Assembly: GCA_019058245.1 (NCBI GenBank)
Contig: JAHPZJ010000028.1
Span: 1 to 64,000 of the forward strand
DNA: 64,000 nt
Source: Promethearchaeota archaeon
GTDB taxonomy: Archaea > Asgardarchaeota > Lokiarchaeia > Sigyniarchaeales > SOKP01
Direction of reading: 5' to 3'
Shown here: positions 56,544-64,000 of the stretch, piece by piece
Position numbering within the stretch: the first letter of the stretch is position 1
How the letters are laid out: each line of letters begins with the position of its first letter
Notes under the pieces: generated by a model
Seen by the model: only the letters and a program-made list of their open reading frames with translations
Databases searched by the model: none
Told to the model about the DNA's origin: nothing
Made by a program: the position numbers and the translations under genes

Positions 56544-56573
56544 TTTACGGTAAAAAATAATTTTTACTGTAAA
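56544..56573. promoter_or_regulatory. Double palindromic operator TTTAC-N-GTAAA
   Basis: Two perfect 11-base palindromes, TTTACGGTAAA (56544-56554) and TTTACTGTAAA (56563-56573), with centres 19 bases apart, near two DNA turns. They lie immediately upstream of the winged-helix regulator gene. This is the layout expected for cooperative binding of two dimers. Confidence 0.6.
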
Positions 56574-56706
56574 AAAAAAAGATGACATTAGTATTTAAAT
56601 CTTTGTTTCTTTTTTATTGAAGATTCAAATTCCGTATCAATAAAAAGATCTTGAAATGAAATAATACAGAAATCCTATTATGAAATAATAAAGAGAAAAA
56701 TGAATT

Positions 56707-57087
56707 TTATATTAAGATGAAATAAAATATTCCCAGTATAATTACAATTAACATAACTACGTATAATACTCTACTAGCCCATATATGTACAAATCGTATT
56801 CTGCTGTCCTTTGTTTTAACTGCAACATAACCACCAATAAGGTCACCAATTAAAATGATAACAACAATTAGTCCTATAATTCCATGGGCGATATGTAAAA
56901 TTAATCCACTTAATATAAGAAGTCCAATCAAAATTAACTCTACGCCTGTAGCCGCAAAACAAAAATGTAAGATTCTCCAATTTTTTGGTTTATGAAATGC
57001 CACAAATAACATTGCTACGGAAATATGAATAAATCCTATTAACATAATAATAAAGTGGGGAACTTGAAGAAGATCTACTAACGCCAT
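56707..57087 (-). CDS. Four-TM membrane protein
   Basis: Integral membrane protein of 126 residues with four helices. Several His residues lie in or near the helices (VPHFIIMLIGFIHISVA, LHFCF, ILHIAHGIIGLI, FVHIWASRVLY), a pattern that could ligate haem or metal. No known family is recognised with confidence. It has no obvious partner gene; the nearest genes are 184 bases downstream and 470 bases upstream. Confidence 0.6.
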   Translation of the reverse strand: MALVDLLQVPHFIIMLIGFIHISVAMLFVAFHKPKNWRILHFCFAATGVELILIGLLILSGLILHIAHGIIGLIVVIILIGDLIGGYVAVKTKDSRIRFVHIWASRVLYVVMLIVIILGIFYFILI

Positions 57088-57559
57088 TTCATTTTTTCAC
57101 TTCTCTAATTTTATTATTAACCATCAGTAAATAAAACATTACTAAAACGCGATAATTAGAATATAGGATTGTATTATGGAATAATATATAATATTTTTCC
57201 TTTCGAATTAAAAATTAAGATTGAATCATAAGCATAAGATATGAGGGCGCTATAAAAAGTAATCTAATTCTTATAGGATTTTAATAGGATGAAATACCTA
57301 TTTCATTGCATTTAATTCTACTTTTAGATTTTTATTTAAATTGAGTAAAATTGAAGTAAGATTTCTTTTGTGTTTAGAGTAATACTGCCTCAAGATTAAA
57401 ACACGATGAAAAAAATAATGGAATAAATATTAACAGTATATTATTAGTGGGGTAGCATTTTTGAGAAATAGAATTTGATTTTTGCTAATTTTTTCAATGA
57501 TCTTCAACCTTATAATAAATTATTAATTTAATAACTAAAAATAAAAAAATGTTTACAAA
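57088..57559. other. Intergenic region between divergent genes
   Basis: About 470 AT-rich bases between the four-TM gene and the ferredoxin-nitroreductase gene. No gene, hairpin or repeat stands out. A short GC-richer patch GAGGGCGCTATAAAA occurs at 57243-57257. Confidence 0.5.
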
Positions 57560-58387
57560 ATGTCAATAGTAGGAATAAATCAAGAAAAGTGTTCAAAATG
57601 TAAACTGTGCTTGCAAGAATGTAGACGCAGTCCTTTTTATGTTATGGAAAATGGAGATATTGGATTTAATGAGAAGGTACTACCATGTATTATGTGTGGA
57701 CATTGTATAGCAATTTGTCCTGAAAATGCTATTCTAACTAAAGATATGGATGATATTGATACCTTCGCTGGAATTGATTCGCCTGAAACACTAATAGACT
57801 ATGATGACCTTTTTAAATTATTACGGGTAAAACGTTCAATTAGGCGTTATAAGAACAAAAAAGTTCCGAAAGAAATAATAAATAAAGTTTTTGAAGCAAT
57901 GAGATATGCCCCTAGTGGAGCCAATAATCGAACGTGGCGCTATCTCATTATTTCTGACCAAGAAAAATTAAGTAAGTTAAGTACTGAAGTAATAAAAACC
58001 AATTACTTATATATGGGATTTGAATCTGGTGAAAAAGCGATAGAATATTATCAATCTATAAAGAGAGATCCTATTTTTTTCGGAGCACCACATTTAATAG
58101 TTCTTTATTACGAAACAGTTCAAAAAAGCATGACTTTACTTGGTTTAAGAGCAAATGACGTAGGAATAGCTTTAACTTATGGTATGTTAGCGGCTGAAAC
58201 TCTCGGATTAGGAACCTGTTGGATGGGAGGTCTTCAAGGGTCAATTGCAGCAAATCGAGGAATTCTAGATATTTTAGAAATAAAAGGTCATGTGCTTGGA
58301 GCATTCATCTTAGGCCTTCCTGCTGTAAAGTATCGTAGAACAACTCCACGATCACCACTTAAGATAAAAGGATTAGATGAACTTTAA
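57560..58387 (+). CDS. Ferredoxin-nitroreductase fusion protein (copy 2)
   Basis: Protein of 275 residues. It begins with two 4Fe-4S sites (CSKCKLCLQECRRSP and CIMCGHCIAICPENA), then a nitroreductase-fold FMN domain (KRSIRRYKN, MRYAPSGANNRTWRY, LTYGMLAAETLGLGTCWMGG, HVLGAFILGLPAVKY). Lower-spaced loop lengths and the SGANNRTW motif make it closer than copy 1 to typical nitroreductases. Electrons from cytosolic ferredoxin would reduce FMN. The substrate is not known. Confidence 0.9.
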   Translation: MSIVGINQEKCSKCKLCLQECRRSPFYVMENGDIGFNEKVLPCIMCGHCIAICPENAILTKDMDDIDTFAGIDSPETLIDYDDLFKLLRVKRSIRRYKNKKVPKEIINKVFEAMRYAPSGANNRTWRYLIISDQEKLSKLSTEVIKTNYLYMGFESGEKAIEYYQSIKRDPIFFGAPHLIVLYYETVQKSMTLLGLRANDVGIALTYGMLAAETLGLGTCWMGGLQGSIAANRGILDILEIKGHVLGAFILGLPAVKYRRTTPRSPLKIKGLDEL

Positions 58388-58456
58388 TTTAAAAATGAAT
58401 TAGAAGAATTCTATTAAAATCTATAAAATTCAAATAAAATTTTTATTATTTTAAAC

Positions 58457-59878
58457 TCAAATTTCAATTGGATTATAATTTTCTGTTAATTCTTTACCAC
58501 GTTCAATATAAAAGAATTTGGCATGTTTTGGGTTAAGTTTTTGCTTTAATATCTCAAGAGCTTTTAATCCTTTCGGAAATTCATCACAAATAAAGAAATC
58601 TACACTAGCATATCCATGTTCTGGCCAAGTATGAAGAGCAGCATGGCTAGTTTCTAATATTGCTACCACACTATAACCAAATGGATGGTAAATATGATTA
58701 TAGATATCGATAATAGTCAATTCTGCAGAATTGAGTGATTCTAAAAATGCTTGAAATATGAATTTATTATCCATAAGTAGATCTTTAGATTTAAATCGCA
58801 TTTCTCCCGTGAAATGATATCCAATGGGGCGAAAAGTTAAATCTCTTCCATTTTTAAGTTCAGAAGTGTAGAGAGGTTGTGATTCGTATTTATAACTTAA
58901 TTGTGTATTTGTAGCCATTACTGATTGTAAATAATAAAGATGGCTAAATTGCCCTATAATACTGGCACCTTTGTAGTGGTTAAAATTAGGAAGCATCTCT
59001 TTAAGAATAAATCCATGATCTAATATTGATAATTGTAAATTTAAAGTATCATTAGGAGGTTTATTTCCAAAACATAGAAAACATTTCTTTCCAATGATAG
59101 GGTATAATGTTCCATTAATATTAATGTATGATTTAAGTACTTCTCTAGCTCTCTTTAAGAATAAACGTAATCCCTCATTTGTATAAGGAGGATCCATTAT
59201 AACAACATCATAATTATTTTGAATATCTTTAGGACTTGGATTCTTTAAATCGTGGTGAACAACATTAAAATTTTTTAATGATTTATGTAAAATAACATTG
59301 GAAAGAAAATCTAAAATTCGCTCATCGACGTCTAAAACAGTGATCTCTTTTGCTAATCCGGTTAAAGCAACTGCAATCGAAGTGGCGTCATCATCACCAA
59401 GAAAAATTATTTTTCTTCCTTCAATTTCACCTTTTTTAATTAAATAAAAAGTTCGTTTTAAAACCGTCATTAAATTTGCATGCGATTGATCAAGAGCATA
59501 TTCTGCTTTTGGTCGTTTCTTTAGATGCGTTTCTATCTGCTTTAGATACAAAAATTCATCTGGTATTTCATCTAAATCAAAATTAATTTGATTAGGAAAA
59601 GGATCATAATCAAATGTTAAATTTAAATTCTTCATTACCCATTTTTTTCCTTTCTCCCCGAGAAAAGTTTTATCAGCAATTAAACCAGCCTTTACTAACT
59701 CCCCTCTAACAGCCGCAAGAGTAGGAATTGCAATTCCAGTTTTTTGAGACACTTTTTTATTTTTAAGAGTAGGAAAACGATACATAGTTAAAAGTATTGA
59801 TCTAATTCCTTCGATACCCTCATCTAAATGTGCTTTATTAGCTATATTTATAAGTAGTTCTTCCGTTTCAGAATTCAT
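58457..59878 (-). CDS. BpsA-SpeD fusion: branched-chain polyamine synthase with S-adenosylmethionine decarboxylase
   Basis: Protein of 473 residues joining two enzymes of polyamine synthesis. Residues 1-90 form a winged helix, and 91-350 the BpsA (N4-bis(aminopropyl)spermidine synthase) core with FLGDDDATSIAV (160-171), VLDVDERI and MDPPYTNEG (DPPY 229-232). Residues about 351-473 are a complete SpeD: GYHFTGEM, LETSHAALHTWPEHGYASVD and FFICDE. The pyruvoyl Ser 411, His 416 and Cys 431 keep the spacing of known archaeal/bacterial SpeD. The protein could make decarboxylated SAM and use it directly to branch spermidine or longer polyamines. After self-cleavage, a beta part of about 410 residues would hold BpsA. 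Confidence 0.9.
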   Translation of the reverse strand: MNSETEELLINIANKAHLDEGIEGIRSILLTMYRFPTLKNKKVSQKTGIAIPTLAAVRGELVKAGLIADKTFLGEKGKKWVMKNLNLTFDYDPFPNQINFDLDEIPDEFLYLKQIETHLKKRPKAEYALDQSHANLMTVLKRTFYLIKKGEIEGRKIIFLGDDDATSIAVALTGLAKEITVLDVDERILDFLSNVILHKSLKNFNVVHHDLKNPSPKDIQNNYDVVIMDPPYTNEGLRLFLKRAREVLKSYININGTLYPIIGKKCFLCFGNKPPNDTLNLQLSILDHGFILKEMLPNFNHYKGASIIGQFSHLYYLQSVMATNTQLSYKYESQPLYTSELKNGRDLTFRPIGYHFTGEMRFKSKDLLMDNKFIFQAFLESLNSAELTIIDIYNHIYHPFGYSVVAILETSHAALHTWPEHGYASVDFFICDEFPKGLKALEILKQKLNPKHAKFFYIERGKELTENYNPIEI

Positions 59879-60140
59879 GATCTTATCGCTTGGGTATTCA
59901 AAAACGCATTTTTTGATTAACTCTAATAAAATTTAGAACATAATCGTTAATAATATTTTCTTTTCCATATTAAAGCAAATCATCCATATTAGTAATATGT
60001 TTTATAGCTTGATACTGAAAAAATCAAAAAAAGCAAATTGATAAAATAAGAATAATAGGCATTTTAATTGCTAGATCAAGTTTATAAATTGTATGATCTA
60101 GACTATCATAGAATTAGTTTCAATTTAAAAACAGCCGTTA

Positions 60141-60977
60141 ATGATGAAAGAATTAAACGATATCGGGCATTATAAGATTATCGAATTCCCAAAAGTGAGA
60201 ATCCCCACTCTAGACTTCCTATCATTAGGAGCAAAAAAACATTATGTCAAAGGCTTAATTGAATTTGATGTAACAGAAGGTAGGAAAAAAATTCGGGAGC
60301 ATGAGAAGAATACTGGACAAAAAATTTCATTTACTTCCTGGCTTCTTAAATGTATTGGACAAGCTGCTAGTGAATATAAAGAAGTTCATTCTATGATGAT
60401 GGGAAAGAATAAGATCATCCAATTTGAGGATGTTGATATTTCGGTTGCTGTTGAGAAAATAGTTGGAGGAATAAGGACCCCTATTCCAATTGTTATTAGA
60501 AAAACTAATAAAAAAACAATTAAACAAATTAATGAGGAAATCAGAAAGGCTCAAGCCGAAGAAACTAGTGAACCAACATTGCTAGGAAACCATAATATGA
60601 AAAAAAAATTAAAAACATATGTGGCTTTACCGAAATTTATTAGAAAATTAATTTTAAAGAGTAAATTTAGAGATCCAAGAAAAATAAAGCAAATTATGGG
60701 AACTATAATAGTTACTTCAGTAGGTATGTTTGGAAAACTTTATGGATGGCCAATACCCACAACTACTCATCCTTTAGCTTTTGGTGTTGGGGCAATAACC
60801 AAAAAACCGGGAGTTATTGAGGATAAAATCGAAATTAGAGAATTTTTAGCAATTACAGTTTTATTTAATCATGATGTGGTAGATGGGGCACCTGCTACTC
60901 GATTTATATCACGACTGGGTGAATTATTAGAAAGTGGATTTGGATTACTTAATTTAGAATCGTTTATTTTCTTTTAA
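60141..60977 (+). CDS. Stand-alone 2-oxoacid dehydrogenase E2-type acyltransferase domain
   Basis: Protein of 278 residues with the catalytic domain of 2-oxoacid dehydrogenase E2 (CAT-like fold): HYVKGLIEFDVTEGRKKI, SFTSWLLKCIGQAA, VDISVAVEKIVGGIRTPIPIV, then the active-site NHDVVDGAPATRF (His and Asp). The lipoyl and E1/E3-binding domains are missing, and no E1 or E3 gene is near. It therefore cannot work as a normal E2 on its own; the basic middle segment (IRKLILKSKFRDPRKIKQI) is unusual. It may be an acyltransferase with another carrier (inference). Confidence 0.85.
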   Translation: MMKELNDIGHYKIIEFPKVRIPTLDFLSLGAKKHYVKGLIEFDVTEGRKKIREHEKNTGQKISFTSWLLKCIGQAASEYKEVHSMMMGKNKIIQFEDVDISVAVEKIVGGIRTPIPIVIRKTNKKTIKQINEEIRKAQAEETSEPTLLGNHNMKKKLKTYVALPKFIRKLILKSKFRDPRKIKQIMGTIIVTSVGMFGKLYGWPIPTTTHPLAFGVGAITKKPGVIEDKIEIREFLAITVLFNHDVVDGAPATRFISRLGELLESGFGLLNLESFIFF

Positions 60978-61073
60978 TCTCATAACAAAAATAAATAATT
61001 TTTATAAGATTTAAAATATGATTAGATTTTATATTCACGTACTAATTCTCTTTTAAATTAATCTTCAGTGTCT

Positions 61074-61604
61074 CTAAGATCTTTTATGGATGTGTGAAAC
61101 TAATTTCAAAAAAAAATCTTTCACACCATTACCTATTTTTGCACTAGCTTCAATATATGCACAGGCCCCAATCATCTTTTTAACATTCTCTGCTTCTTGT
61201 TTTTCAATTATTCTGTTTTTAGAATTTATTAAATCAAGTTTATTTCCAACAAGTACACTTGAGAAATTTCCAAGAACCTTTTCAATTTCTTTTTTCCATT
61301 TTAAAATATGTTCGAATGTTTCCCTCCTTGTTAAGTCAAAAACATATACAATACCCTTTGCTCCTTTATAAAATTCATGTCGTACCCACTTATAGCGTTC
61401 TTGTCCAGCTAAGTCCCATATTTGCAAGGTAAAGGTATCTTTAATATCACGAATTTTAATGTATTTTGCAAAAAAATTAGAACCAATTGTTGAACCGACA
61501 TTTGGGGTAAATCTCCTTTCCAAATACTGGTGAAGTAAAGTAGTTTTGCCTACACTAAAGTCTCCGCATATACATATTTTATAGAAAGGAATTTCTGTAG
61601 TCAA
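61074..61604 (-). CDS. Rab/Ras-like small GTPase
   Basis: Small GTPase of 176 residues. All five G motifs are present: GDFSVGKT (14-21, P-loop), Thr 39 in switch I, WDLAGQE (63-69), NKLD (121-124) and EASAK (152-156). The Gln of DLAGQE needed for GTP hydrolysis is kept. The C-terminus ends HIHKRS with no Cys, so it lacks a prenylation site of the eukaryotic kind. Such GTPases are numerous in Asgard archaea, and longin-like proteins elsewhere in this window are candidate partners. Confidence 0.95.
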   Translation of the reverse strand: MTTEIPFYKICICGDFSVGKTTLLHQYLERRFTPNVGSTIGSNFFAKYIKIRDIKDTFTLQIWDLAGQERYKWVRHEFYKGAKGIVYVFDLTRRETFEHILKWKKEIEKVLGNFSSVLVGNKLDLINSKNRIIEKQEAENVKKMIGACAYIEASAKIGNGVKDFFLKLVSHIHKRS

Positions 61605-61806
61605 CCTGAAATAAATTAAAAATTATAAATAAACTAGCAGCATTCAAATTTAATAGTTTTATGATTATTTAAAAAACTTTAAATAATTTTAAAGAAAGCT
61701 AGATTAATTCAATAAGAAAGAATATGCGAATAAAATAAATTTCCATTATAATCAGACTTATAGTGAGGAGATAATTATTCTTAATAAAAATCTAATGTGA
61801 ATAAAA

Positions 61807-62487
61807 TTGAAGCAATCATTTAAAATCTATATTGTTTTTGATAATAAATGCCACAAACCAGGATTTTTACCTGGTTTTGGATTTTCAGTGCTAATATATA
61901 ATTATTTCACAGAAAATTTTTCCTTATTTGATACAGGCGGAAGCGGAGATATTTTAATCCATAATATTAAAAAATTCAATGTTGATATTTCAGCTATAAA
62001 CAACATAATTATTTCCCACGCCCATTTAGATCATGCAGGTGGTTTAGCAAATATATTACATATTAATCCGAATATCAAGGTTTATGTCCCAAATGATGAG
62101 GAAAAAGGGTTTTCAGATGCATTTCCAAATAATCAAATCTATGGGTGTTCAGATATGACCGAAATTGAAAAAAATCTCTTTATTTCAGGACAAATCACAG
62201 GAAGTTTTATCCCAGAGCAATCAGTTTTTCTAAAAACTGAGGATAATGAATTTGTTGTATTAGTTGGTTGTGCACATCCTGGTCTAGAAAAATTCATCAT
62301 AAAAGCTCGGAATATTTCCAGAATTAGAGCAATAATAGGGGGATTTCATGGCTTTAAAGATTTTTCTTATTTAAAAGATATTGATTTTATAGGGGCTTGC
62401 CATTGTACACAGTATTACAATTCTATAAAAGAGACATATCCGAATCAATTTAAACGTATCTGTGTTGGAGATAATTATAGTTTTTAA
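61807..62487 (+). CDS. Metallo-beta-lactamase-fold hydrolase
   Basis: MBL-fold hydrolase of 226 residues starting at TTG 61807, after the GTGA at 61797-61800 with 6 bases between. It has IIISHAHLDHAGG (HxHxDH), the VLVGCAHPGL His, the GGFHGFKD His and CHCT near the end. It is paralogous to the protein at 25208-25933 (KPGFLPGFGF, SLFDTGG), with the same N-terminal length when that gene starts at ATA 25933. Family members are MBL enzymes related to the 7,8-dihydropterin-synthase-like group. Confidence 0.92.
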   Translation: MKQSFKIYIVFDNKCHKPGFLPGFGFSVLIYNYFTENFSLFDTGGSGDILIHNIKKFNVDISAINNIIISHAHLDHAGGLANILHINPNIKVYVPNDEEKGFSDAFPNNQIYGCSDMTEIEKNLFISGQITGSFIPEQSVFLKTEDNEFVVLVGCAHPGLEKFIIKARNISRIRAIIGGFHGFKDFSYLKDIDFIGACHCTQYYNSIKETYPNQFKRICVGDNYSF

Positions 62488-62830
62488 AGGAGATAATTTA
62501 AATTAAAAATTATTCTTCTAATTTTTAAAAAGAATTTAGGAATAAAATCATCCATAAATATTTTAAATTTATAATAAAGATCAATTTTATGTGTCATTTT
62601 CATATGATTAAGGAATTTATTTTAAGATAGGTGTTTATATAGATGGATGAATGAAATATAGAAGGAAAAGGTTTTTATAGTTATTAATCTTGGGGTTTTA
62701 AATTATCTTCTTTCTTAGTTTTATTATAATTAGCTTATTTTTTAGAGTATTTTTAAGTAAATTAGATGTGACTAGAAAGTTTAAATATTATGAAAATGAT
62801 ATATTAATAAAGAAAAGAAGGTGAATAAAA
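62488..62830. other. Intergenic region with promoter of the ICMT-like pair
   Basis: About 340 AT-rich bases without recognisable coding content. The last 14 bases (AGAAGGTGA ...) include the ribosome-binding site of the next gene. Confidence 0.55.
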
Positions 62831-63391
62831 ATAGAATTATTCCCTACTTTATTAATAGGATGGTTAAATGGTTGGATTTTTCAAGCGATATTCTTTATTT
62901 TATTTGGAATTTTTTTATTAACTTGTTCAAAAGACGTAATTTCACGCTTATATGATGAAGAAGGATGGACCAAATCGCAAAGGATATTAACAGCAATCGC
63001 GAAAATATGTGGTTTAGTTGTTCTTATATTATTTATTTTTACTCCTTTGAAAGTTGGTTCTATAGAGTTTATTATTGGAATTATTCTAATAGTTATTGGA
63101 ATAGTAGGATTTCTTGTTGCGCTAAATACTTTCAAAAATTCACCATTTAATAAACCAATTACTAGTGGATTATATAAAATATCCCGGAATCCCCAATTGG
63201 TAATGATGTATATTGTATCAATAGGAAATTGTTTAGCAATTGGTTCTTGGACTGCTTTAATTATTTTTGTTTTATCAATTATAGCAGGGCACTTCCGTAT
63301 TCTAGGAGAAGAAGAAAGACTTACAGAGCAATACGGTGAATCATATCTAGAATATAAGAAAAAAATTCCTCGATATTTTATATTTTTCTAA
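62831..63391 (+). CDS. ICMT-like membrane methyltransferase (apparent ATA start)
   Basis: Isoprenylcysteine-carboxyl-methyltransferase-like protein of about 186 residues with five predicted helices. The C-terminal SAM-binding part has KPITSGLYKISRNPQ, HFRILGEEERLTEQYGESYLEYKKKIPRY, as in the family. The first ATG (63047) would remove two helices. The upstream frame is coding: ELFPTLLIGWLNGWIFQAIF. In-frame TGA (62822-62824) overlaps the GGTGA site, so only ATA 62825 or 62831 remain as starts; 62831 gives 6-base spacing. It is followed by a homologous gene. Confidence 0.8.
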   Translation: MELFPTLLIGWLNGWIFQAIFFILFGIFLLTCSKDVISRLYDEEGWTKSQRILTAIAKICGLVVLILFIFTPLKVGSIEFIIGIILIVIGIVGFLVALNTFKNSPFNKPITSGLYKISRNPQLVMMYIVSIGNCLAIGSWTALIIFVLSIIAGHFRILGEEERLTEQYGESYLEYKKKIPRYFIFF

Positions 63392-63444
63392 ATAATACAG
63401 AAAATAGGTTAAATAGATAATGAAATTATAATTGGTGAAAAAAA

Positions 63445-64000
63445 ATTATCGAAATAAACCATATTAAAATATTTTTTATCATTTCTATATTGTTATTTAT
63501 TATTGGCTTTATTTGGCCTCTTATAGTAGTAAAAAAGAACGGAAATGATCCTCATGGTACTCATGAGGGATATTCTTTATTGACACAGTGTAGTGCGGTA
63601 TCGATATTCTTATGGTTAGGGCTGATTATTTTCTTTATATTTTTCAATAATTTAATTGAAAATCTCTTGCGTCTATATTTCTTGTTAAATGATGTGTTAA
63701 TTATAACTGGGATGATTATCATTTTAATTGGATTTTTATTAGAAATATTAGGGATTATAGCACTTGGGATAAACTTTAGGATTGAACTCCCTACAGATGA
63801 GACTGAACTTGTAACTACAGGTATTTATAGAATTATGAGAAATCCTATAGTTTTTGGGATATTTTTACTTGTTATTGGTTCCTTTCTAATAATTCCAACA
63901 ATAATTGTGTTATTAATAGCAATTTTTAATATATTTACTTTTAATTCAAAAGCTATTGATGAAGAAAAATTTTTACTTAGCAGATTTGGTGATGAATATA
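63445..64000 (+). CDS. ICMT-like membrane methyltransferase, 3'-truncated (apparent ATT start)
   Basis: Second ICMT-family protein; it runs off the window end. It has several membrane helices and the family motif ETELVTTGIYRIMRNPIVFG, then AIDEEKFLLSRFGDEY at the edge. GGTGA (63434-63438) overlaps an in-frame TGA at 63436, followed by AAA AAA ATT ATC; ATT 63445 with 6-base spacing is the only sensible start. It lies 53 bases after the first copy and is probably co-transcribed with it. Confidence 0.75.
   Translation, partial: MIEINHIKIFFIISILLFIIGFIWPLIVVKKNGNDPHGTHEGYSLLTQCSAVSIFLWLGLIIFFIFFNNLIENLLRLYFLLNDVLIITGMIIILIGFLLEILGIIALGINFRIELPTDETELVTTGIYRIMRNPIVFGIFLLVIGSFLIIPTIIVLLIAIFNIFTFNSKAIDEEKFLLSRFGDEY

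Overview
The window is strongly AT-rich, gene-dense DNA that most resembles an Asgard archaeon of the Lokiarchaeia (Promethearchaeota) type. The signs are a Rab/Ras-like small GTPase (61074-61604), several longin/roadblock-like regulatory proteins, an archaeal-type TnpB element, archaeal IorA/IorB, an HTH_10 regulator, the polyamine enzyme BpsA and a corrinoid-activation operon. These sit beside eukaryote-like lipid and membrane proteins: an S1P-lyase homologue, a CWH43/PGAP2IP-like protein and a GDT1 family transporter. No rRNA, tRNA or CRISPR array was recognised. Taxonomy is inferred from gene content only.

Layout. 1-3.6 kb: a bacterial-looking redox cassette (three aldo/keto reductases, a cyclophilin-like protein, a flavodoxin). 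3.6-9 kb: a decayed copy of an HTH_10 regulator, a large secreted repeat/beta-helix protein, a zinc-finger ORF running into a broken chemotaxis-receptor tail, an Imm5-like protein and the intact HTH_10 regulator. 9-17.4 kb: a tannase-like hydrolase with a PKD domain, a PH-like protein, a P3A-type H+-ATPase and alpha/beta hydrolases, with gene debris between them. 17.4-24.6 kb: a minus-strand corrinoid operon (DUF2284, corrinoid protein, RACE-type reductive activator) followed by an unusual acyl-CoA-synthetase-like protein and Cys-rich small proteins; two near-identical palindromes lie upstream. 25-34 kb: metallo-hydrolase, TnpB-only IS605-type element, TrmO, ZIP transporter, a tandemly duplicated module (two-TM miniprotein plus alpha/beta hydrolase), and a 28-residue KKKAPA-repeat miniprotein. 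34-49 kb: membrane-anchored nuclease-like protein, methylglyoxal synthase, TM-EEP protein, ferredoxin-nitroreductase, penicillin-acylase-like enzyme, S1P-lyase-like enzyme, a URO-D/MtaA-type methyltransferase interrupted by TAG, GDT1, IorA/IorB. 49-64 kb: two large longin-like proteins, an ARPP/winged-helix operon with a double palindromic operator, a second ferredoxin-nitroreductase, a BpsA-SpeD polyamine fusion, a stand-alone E2 acyltransferase domain, the small GTPase, an MBL hydrolase and two ICMT-like methyltransferases.

The genes suggest an anaerobic, amino-acid- and methyl-group-using metabolism (IorAB, corrinoid proteins, ferredoxin-linked reductases) with branched polyamine synthesis and an elaborate membrane surface. 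The most striking cross-cutting signal is a set of genes whose frames, after a clear GGTG-type ribosome-binding site, offer only ATA or ATT (not ATG/GTG/TTG) where initiation should occur. Other highlights are the BpsA-SpeD fusion, the KKKAPA miniprotein and the amber-interrupted methyltransferase.
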